NCBI GenBank assembly: GCA_024336345.1
Contig: JANFOG010000008.1
Location: 620,001 to 684,000 of the forward strand
DNA length: 64,000 nucleotides
DNA from: Mariannaea sp. PMI_226
Taxonomy: Eukaryota > Ascomycota > Sordariomycetes > Hypocreales > Nectriaceae
Reading direction: 5' to 3'
The notes below the pieces were generated by a model. It ran no database searches. It had not been told where the DNA came from and worked only from the letters and a program-made list of their open reading frames with translations. Of this stretch, positions 57,233 to 64,000 are shown one piece after another. The position numbers and the translations under genes are program-made. Each line of letters begins with the position of its first letter. Position 1 is the first letter of the stretch.

Positions 57233-57302
57233 TGTGAAGAGGATATCCAATTGCTATGGCTTTGATGCAGAAAATATTACATTATGTCACCAATACAGCC
57301 TG

Positions 57303-57312
57303 TTATATAAAA
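57303..57312 (-). promoter_or_regulatory. TATA box of the phosphoesterase gene
   Basis: TTATATAAAA on the plus strand (TTTTATATAA on the coding strand) about 72 bp upstream of the start at 57232. Confidence 0.5.
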
Positions 57313-57939
57313 GCCAAGATGAATAGATTCATCGGATTTATGATGCACAGTTGATGCAGAACTCCGACGAGGACCTTGTCTGCCGCGCGTCTTGAGGCTA
57401 TAGTGCTCAAGCAATCATTGACCTGAGGAACCACCGGAAGGAACATCGTCATTCAAACCATGTTTGGCCAATAATGGGTCTCAAAGTGAGCTTGCAACGG
57501 TCCGCTAAGCCACGCAAGCAAGCTGTACCAGTGCTCTATTCGGGCCAATGGTGGTGAACGGAGCGGAAATAAAGTGAGATGATACAAGCCAAGACATGGT
57601 TCCCACGAAGCTGTTTCTCTAGGGTACAACTCAATCGAAGCCATTTGCCAGGGAGGCAGACGACATACATGCCCAATGCGTGGATGGCACTCGACCTAGC
57701 ACGTTTGTGGGCAAAGGTCAAGTGCCCCCTCATCCATGATAATGGGAGCTGGGGCCAAGGACGGGGCTGGAGGCGGCGGAGAGGGAGGACTCGTCATCGG
57801 GACCCGAATATGTTGAAAGAATGATATCTACTAGTCGTCCAGCCTGGTCGAATTTGTTTGTGCCCTCTACGCGTAAAGACATAGCCGCATGTGGGAGTCA
57901 AAGCGGATCCAGTCTCCATCGAATGAGCTGAATTATTTT

Positions 57940-57962
57940 TTTCTTCTTCTTCTTCTTCTTCT
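57940..57962. repeat. TTC/CTT trinucleotide microsatellite
   Basis: About seven tandem TTC units after a T run. Confidence 0.85.
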
Positions 57963-59617
57963 GCTACGATACCGTTACTGAGATACAGTACATGATGACG
58001 AAACGTATGCCAAGAGCTTTTAGTGTCGCCAAGAGCTGTGAGAGTTTGGTGGTTAGTTGATTCTTGCCTCTGTCGAATGAGATTGAAGCATTATCAGCCA
58101 TGGAACATTGGAGACGCCCGCACTTGAGGAGGCTTGATTACACATCCATAAGGCTATTCTAGCAGCTAACTTTCTAGACATGGTGTGGCAACTAAAGTGG
58201 AATGTAGAACATATGTGGATTTATAATCTATGCCGGATGATGGTTTACCGATAGATTAGATCCATAATATGAATTACTTGATGCGTAGATACATAGGGTT
58301 CTCACCCATTACAATGGTGAGGTTGGACACGGGCTTGTCTAAATCCGAACGCCTAACTCCGGAATCAAGCTTAACCCGGGCCTCGCCAAGTCATCCGAGT
58401 CGTGACATGGTACGTTTGAAATATGTATCCGATTATGTATCCGATTATCAAACTGTACCTGAAAAATACCTACATCCCGGGTACTCCCTTGTATTGATCA
58501 ATTGTTCACAGCCCATTGTGCTGTCATGCGAAACCAATCACTGTGAAGTGAACGCAAACGCAAGTCGAACGGTGGAGGGTTTCCCGTCAAGATAAGTGGA
58601 GTGAAATCACGACCTGACAATCAATCAATCACATCAACTGATCGGCGCTAGACTAGCCCTGAATGGAATGAATTAGAGTGCAAGATTGGCTCAAGAGAAT
58701 TGACAAATGGCACGGCTGCACTATGGGGAAGAGAGGGGGCTGTGTTGACTGCGTCCCGACACACCACTCTCTGTGGCTATGTCTTAGAAAAAAATCCAGC
58801 AGCCACTGGTGAGAGAGGAGCTGACGCAAGCATGTTTACAATACTAGCAAACGTATGACTGCTTGACTTGGCATCAGATTCACGACTTCGGCATTCCCTG
58901 TCGGTATTCATGCATTAGCGAGAGGGAGCCAACAATTTCACCGAGATAACTCCCGTCATTTTCTTTTTCACTATGCTCGGCACGTGGTGGTTAGCTTCTG
59001 GGATCAAGAGACAGAATGCTCCAATGAAGCACAGCAGTCGCCATTCGAGTCACCTCGTGACCAGCCTCCCCGCCTTTTTTTTCTACTTCCTTTTTATTTA
59101 TTTTTTTCCTTGACCAAACTTGAAACTGAAAGTTTTGTTTGTTATGCTCATTTTTTAACCCAAAACTGCTCCCTCTCTGGCAGCACTGTAGCCTCGAATG
59201 GCACCTCGTTCGATGGACGAGTGCCAACATGTACTACGAGTGAAGAACCCTGAACTCGAATAAGCATGACTTATTGAGTCCGGCACAGTAAGAGCATATC
59301 AATTATTTAGCTTAGGGCGTCGGGATCTCAGCTTCGAGGCTCCAAATTCATCTCGGAGTACGGACATGGGGAAAATACGAACGCCGTCTAGAATGTTTTT
59401 GAGGTGGAGTCTCTAGACAGTGCCGTCTTTTGGCGCACTGAAGTACACATCTTGCCGTGAGCCTTAACAGCAGCTTGCAAGGGTCGGCGAAAATGACTCA
59501 AAAAACCACCTCTGTCGTTCCACTGTTACCTCTTGTAACTCGACATCTCGCGTCTGCTTGCCCGCTCGCGAAACGCATTGCCGAATAGTGACATTTCAGG
59601 TTGAACAGAGCAAAATC

Positions 59618-60487
59618 ATGTCGAACCCATCCCAGTTTGTGCTGTACGACATACCCAGTCGGGACCCACGACATTGTTGGTCTTGGAACGTTTGGAAGAC
59701 TCGATTTTTGCTCAACTTCAAGGGTCTTGACTATGTGACTGAATGGGTATGCTGGTGGCACCTGCTATCCCCTGCTTTTGAATAGTATTGATAAGTTGGA
59801 CAGACTGAATATCCCGATATTAAACCGAAGCTCGAGAAGCAGTAAGTTCTTCTACTATGAAATTCATATCTTTTCTTTGTATCGGGTGAATTTGTAATAC
59901 CTTTGTTCAGCAACCAACTGACTGCATGTAGCCTCCCAGATGAGACAGAGTTTACAGTTCCAACCGTTCGTTTGCCAGGGGGCGAATACATAATGGAGTC
60001 TCGTAAGATTGCTGATCGAATCGAGGCGGATTATCCTAACCCTCCTGTGCACCTCGACTCCCCTTATGTGGAGAGGCTCATACCTCATCTGCGCGCTGCA
60101 CTCGTCCCGATTCAGGCAATATATATTCGCCTTGTTTTCACCGAGGTTATTAGAGATGAGAGCATCCTCTACTTTGACACGAAGAGGAAAAGAGAGATGG
60201 GTATGACAATAGAACAATTTTACGAAAAGTACAGGGAGAACGCCTGGGAAAAATCAGAGACAGGATTCCATGCTATCACGGCTATGCTCCAGGAAAACGA
60301 AGGGCCTTTCTTCATGGGCCAGACGGTCAGCTATGCCGATTTCATCTATGCAGGGGCACTGCTGTTCCTTAGGCAGCTTGGAGACGATGTATTTTCCAAA
60401 CTGCTAAAGGCAAGCGGAGACGATGGCAAGACTATCCTCGCGCTCTTGGAGGCCGTCGAACCTTGGTCCAAAAGGGACTCTTACTAA
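59618..60487 (+). CDS. Glutathione S-transferase-like protein
   Basis: Cytosolic transferase or glutathione-dependent reductase of the fungal GST superfamily. Three exons, 59618-59746, 59804-59841 and 59932-60487, give 240 residues. The thioredoxin-like N-domain shows FVLYDIPSRDPRHCWSWN followed by KTRFLLNFKGLDYVTEW, and after splicing TEYPDIKPKLEK and the cis-Pro site TVPTVRLPGGEYIMESRKIA (glutathione-contacting ES). The all-helical C-domain has the family N-capping box GQTVSYADFIYAGALLF. An alternative acceptor at 59910 would insert seven residues (NQLTACS) in the same frame; I prefer 59931 because it gives a seamless family match. Such proteins act in detoxification or in secondary metabolism; substrate unknown. 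Confidence 0.9.
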
Positions 60488-61137
60488 TGGGTTTACATGA
60501 TCGGAAATTGCCAGTCAACAGTCTTATTTTAGCTGGCACAGAAGCATCAAGACTGAAATCCTAATGTAGGTAGTGAAGGATGGGGTTGTTTCCGCTGTCA
60601 CACCGCCTTGTGGCCCAACGACAATCGGCTGGAAGTGTCTTGCGCATGACATCAAGCTACAATCAATATAGTTGCAAAGGTGGGTGTTAGACTACCCCTG
60701 TTGTATTTCATTCACAGCGGCCATAGAATTCTCTCTAGGCTGAAGATTTATACCATGAATATTAATTATGCATACGCTTGAAGCCCCTGTTCAATGTTTG
60801 TTATCAAGAAAGTTCGGAGGGCTGTTTCTGTGGGGAGTTTCCCGGAGCTATTATCAGACGGGCTGCGCTCTCTCATGGGCGGTGATTTCCTAGGACTGGC
60901 TGTGTTGCAATGTGAATTTGCGAGTTCTACCTGGATTCTTGAGACTGTAATTGTCAGCATGCGAATAGTCACCTTCCGTTTCTGGCTCTGTTAAGGCCGA
61001 TGGAAAGATACAACAGTGTGGAAGATTCTTATACTGTATCTTAGTCATCCTGTTGCCGTCTCTATTCATTTCTAGGCTATTTTATGGTGGTTTGTTGACA
61101 CTGAATGAGGGCCCAAATTGGCGGGCATCGAAAACAT

Positions 61138-61552
61138 TCAGAATGTATGAAGCTTTAACCTCAACTTTCCAAACTTCCCTAGATAGAGTATGATTCTAAA
61201 ATGAATTGTTCTACTACTGATGGCTTCCGAACGCTGATCGTAGAAATCAGCCAAAACAGCAACAGGACAATGGAAGAGAAGATGACACCTCAAGCACCGG
61301 ATATAGGTATTAGCATAGAAGGATTGACCACAGGTCTGACAGTGCGGATCACGAAGCTTGGAACCTAAGAATAAAAGTAGATGAGGAAAGGGCGGAAATG
61401 CTATTGAGAAAGCTCTCCAGCTGCATCGTGGCGAGCTTGTGTGCGCGTAGTGTGCTCGAATTGCTACGCAACGGCTCCTCGCCAAAATCTGAGCCTCGTA
61501 CCCAATCGCGCCAGCTTGAGTGCTCATTTTCGTTCTGGGTTTTCCCTGTCAC
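61138..61552 (-). other. Possible zinc-finger exon or relic
   Basis: The minus strand encodes C-x2-C-x10-C-x2-C-x3-H-C spacing within HCQTCGQSFYANTYIRCLRC, resembling a small zinc-binding module. A TTCTTAG acceptor stands just before it (GSKLRDPHC follows), and an upstream piece (NSISALSSSTF) ends there in another frame. No stop-free full gene could be built, so this is only a lead. Confidence 0.2.
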
Positions 61553-62933
61553 CCTATTATTGTCTATAGCAGATCTAGCCGTTGTAAGTTATGATAGCGA
61601 GCTCGCAAATCGGAAAGCAGCAGGCAATGTGCAAGGTCCATCAGCAACCCGACCCATGACTAGTACATTCCTCTGTAATTTTTTATTTTACTATAAAGTC
61701 AACATAGGACGGCTAAAATTTGAGAATTACTCAAATTGCCAATACAGGCATGGGAATAATTGGGCGCAGCTCACAAAGGTAATATCCGAGATTCCACTAG
61801 GAGTGTAGATCCGAATAGATCGACTTGGGTATTACTAAACCTACAGGTAATGGATCCTATTAAATCATTTTGTGACCCCCATCAGTTGGTCTGCTGAGAA
61901 AGAGCCTTTACGTGTTGGATCTTGCGACAGCAGAACCGATGAGAGATCCTCAGCCCTGCGTTGATGTCAGTTACGCGTTCCATCTGGCGAATTAGAGGTG
62001 CGTCTTGGACTAGAGTTGCTATGCCCTCGAATTGATTGGAAATGAGAAACTGCCTGAGCCATCCGGGATCATGGACACATCAGATCCTGGGGACGGTTTG
62101 TTCGTCCTGTCCAATATTCGCGTCTGCTGGACATGTACTAAAAGATCTTCTCGCTCGTCTGCGCAGAAGTGAGACAGACTGGCACCAACATCAAGATCAA
62201 GTTTTCCTTTTGGAAGCTGCCCGACGTGGCAATTGGCTTCTTTGCGGTGCAGTCCACACCCTTTCTGTAGATTACTTGACCGTCTAGATGGCTAAGGAAT
62301 TCCTATCGCGTTCACGACAGTGCAACAGTCGGTGGTCTTGAATGTCGACCGGCTCAACATCGATGTCCTCTAGAGTGGGCTGACATCTCTTCATAGGCCA
62401 CCAGAGGAAGAGGGGAGGTTCTATTGACGTAGTTGGAAGTAAATCTGAAGGGAAGACTCAAGGCCATTGCACAGAGCGAAGAAGGGGTCTCGGGAGAGCT
62501 GCTTGGGATCGGGAGGTTGGCGGATGCCGAGAAGGTGTCACGGCGTTACGAATGGACGAAATCTAATCCACCAGCGCCGAAAAAGAAGGATCAGCCGTCT
62601 CTTTTGGGGCAGCTCAGCACCATTCGCTCTCGTCACTGTACTTACATCTTGATGATCGAGTTCAGTTCGGTCTCCATCAGGGTGTCGACCATTCCGGTGT
62701 AGCCACCAAGGTGCGGGTTAGGGGGGTTGGGTGGGTTGGACGGACGGGAAGTTGGTGGCTCAAGCCCTTTCCAACTCTATATCGGCTGTGTGCAATCCAC
62801 CTGAATCGGATCTCGGATGCTCCCTTTGACAGCACCACAATACCGAATCAGACAATGAGATAACTGACTAATCTGTCCACAAACATGCTTTACAAGGGAG
62901 AGGGTTTAGGGGTTCGAGGGCTAGACCATGCTC

Positions 62934-62959
62934 TTTTTTTTTTTTTTTTTTTTTTTTTT
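62934..62959. repeat. T26 homopolymer
   Basis: Run of 26 T on the plus strand. Confidence 0.9.
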
Positions 62960-64000
62960 GCCAATACCCTGCCGTGTTCGTGTTCAATTTACTGCGAGTT
63001 AGCTATCTCATCCCCTAGTAGAGCGTGGAGTCAGGGAGCAAAACAGCCTTAGGCTCCACCGTCCAGGGCTGAGTACAGGGCTCGGGCTGTATCTCTTGGG
63101 TCACATCGATCTAAATCGTCCCACCACAGCTCCCCATCGTTGTGCATGGCTTGCTCATGTGCTTGTCGGAATTATCAATTAATCTATTAATCTACGTGAC
63201 ATGCCCGAAACTGGCTTTCTCTCAAACTCAGGCAAATGATTTAATCGCATCAACAGCTGCATCTGTAGTACATGACGTCCTCCTCGCCTGTCAGTTGCTC
63301 CGCTGGTATGAAAGTCATTGAGTCTACTCCGTATCTGAGTACTGAGTTGCAAAGAGCTGACGCCATGTGCGCCCCATGTTGTTGTGCCGTGCTAAGCAAG
63401 GATCAACCCAGGTTTTTAATCTCAGCCACCATATCATTGACACGAGCCGAATTCTGGGGCTTCATCTATTCCCCATCCTCATTGTAAATTAAAGCATATG
63501 TTGATCGTCTAAGTAGATGATCGTAAATAAATGCACATAGCATACAGGTTTGTCTTCTATGTTACGGCAAAGCCGAGAGCCAACAGCAATAGAGAGCCTG
63601 CAACCCATGCCTGCCAAGCAAATATACCCCGTAAAATGCACGCCTCAATTCGGATCCAACTATTTTCCAATAGTCCGAATAAATGTACCCTAGCAACGCC
63701 ACCTTTTACACAGAATATTGGCCAAGATACGTTAGCTCAGGGGCACACCGGATTGAGGTAATAGGATCGACAAAGGCATTTCAAGCACGAAACGATAAAA
63801 AATAGAACAGAACCACAGAGACATGTACTGCGAGGGAATGGCAATCAGGATAGGAGATGTAATTAGATCCCTCATGGCGGCTACTTTCTACATTACCACT
63901 GTCCTCGATTAATTGTATCGATTTACCTGCATTCAAGATAAGCCGGACTTCTATTACCTCCTGGCCGCAATCCGGAGCAATCATGTTCACAGAAACCAGC

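Larger units (their letters stand above)
57233..59617. other. Intergenic region between divergent genes
   Basis: 2.4 kb without a supported gene. Contains a CTT trinucleotide run and a TATA element for the phosphoesterase gene. The right half ends in a T-rich tract near 59080-59110. Confidence 0.5.
60488..64000. other. Gene-free right edge with weak candidates
   Basis: 3.5 kb without a gene I can support. On the minus strand 61138-61527 a Cys-rich stretch (CQTCGQSFYANTYIRCLRCH) looks like a zinc-finger exon but has no convincing start or partners. Near the right end, the minus strand around 63930-63990 is open with a donor-like AATGCAG/GTAAAT, possibly an exon of a gene beyond the window. 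A long T run is listed separately. Confidence 0.35.

Noticed and set aside
62036..62702. Several overlapping plus-strand frames near 62.0-62.7 kb
   Set aside because: Short, frame-switching and without any recognisable motif or splice structure.
1..64000. CRISPR arrays, insertion sequences, bacterial operon signals
   Set aside because: No regularly spaced repeats and no bacterial gene organisation; introns throughout show a eukaryotic genome.

Overview
The window reads as nuclear DNA of a filamentous ascomycete, most likely a eurotiomycete of the Aspergillus/Penicillium kind. Genes carry several short introns (about 50-140 bp) with GTAAGT-like donors and CTAAC-like branch points. The protein families are typical of moulds: Zn2Cys6 regulator, fungal rhodopsin-like membrane proteins, GMC oxidoreductase, Fcy-type permease, a purine-phosphorylase/NACHT/ankyrin protein. 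The genus is an inference; no rRNA, tRNA, CRISPR or bacterial feature was seen.

Layout. 0.4-7.6 kb: three minus-strand genes (short-chain dehydrogenase, monocarboxylate-type MFS transporter, GMC oxidoreductase) that could form a small metabolic cluster. 7.6-12.4 kb: a long gene-poor stretch with a G25 run and a possible spliced micro-ORF. 12.4-23.6 kb: plus-strand genes for a seven-helix rhodopsin-like protein, a purine-cytosine permease, a Zn2Cys6 transcription factor and an FAD monooxygenase. 25.9-29.2 kb: a second rhodopsin-like protein (minus) and a secreted alpha/beta hydrolase (plus).

29.4-36 kb is accessory-looking: AT-rich, full of broken gene fragments that repeat each other in direct and inverted orientation, plus an intact small secreted cysteine-containing protein next to what looks like its decayed copy. 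At 36.5-41 kb lies the most remarkable locus, an NLR-like gene (purine nucleoside phosphorylase domain, NACHT NTPase, eight ankyrin repeats) whose best spliced model runs on into a cyclin box, giving about 1414 residues. It is followed by a secreted Ser/Thr-rich protein, an orphan multi-pass membrane protein, a zinc-free MDR oxidoreductase and a conserved acidic/basic-tailed protein (41.3-47.8 kb).

47.8-60.5 kb: a long promoter region with a ~95 bp internal duplication and a CreA-like site cluster feeding a ten-exon MFS sugar transporter, then a secreted calcineurin-like phosphoesterase and a glutathione transferase. The last 3.5 kb holds no gene I can support.

Exon boundaries were placed by hand from reading frame, splice consensus and family resemblance; every multi-exon model given here adds up to an uninterrupted frame. 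Function calls are family-level recognition, not database results.
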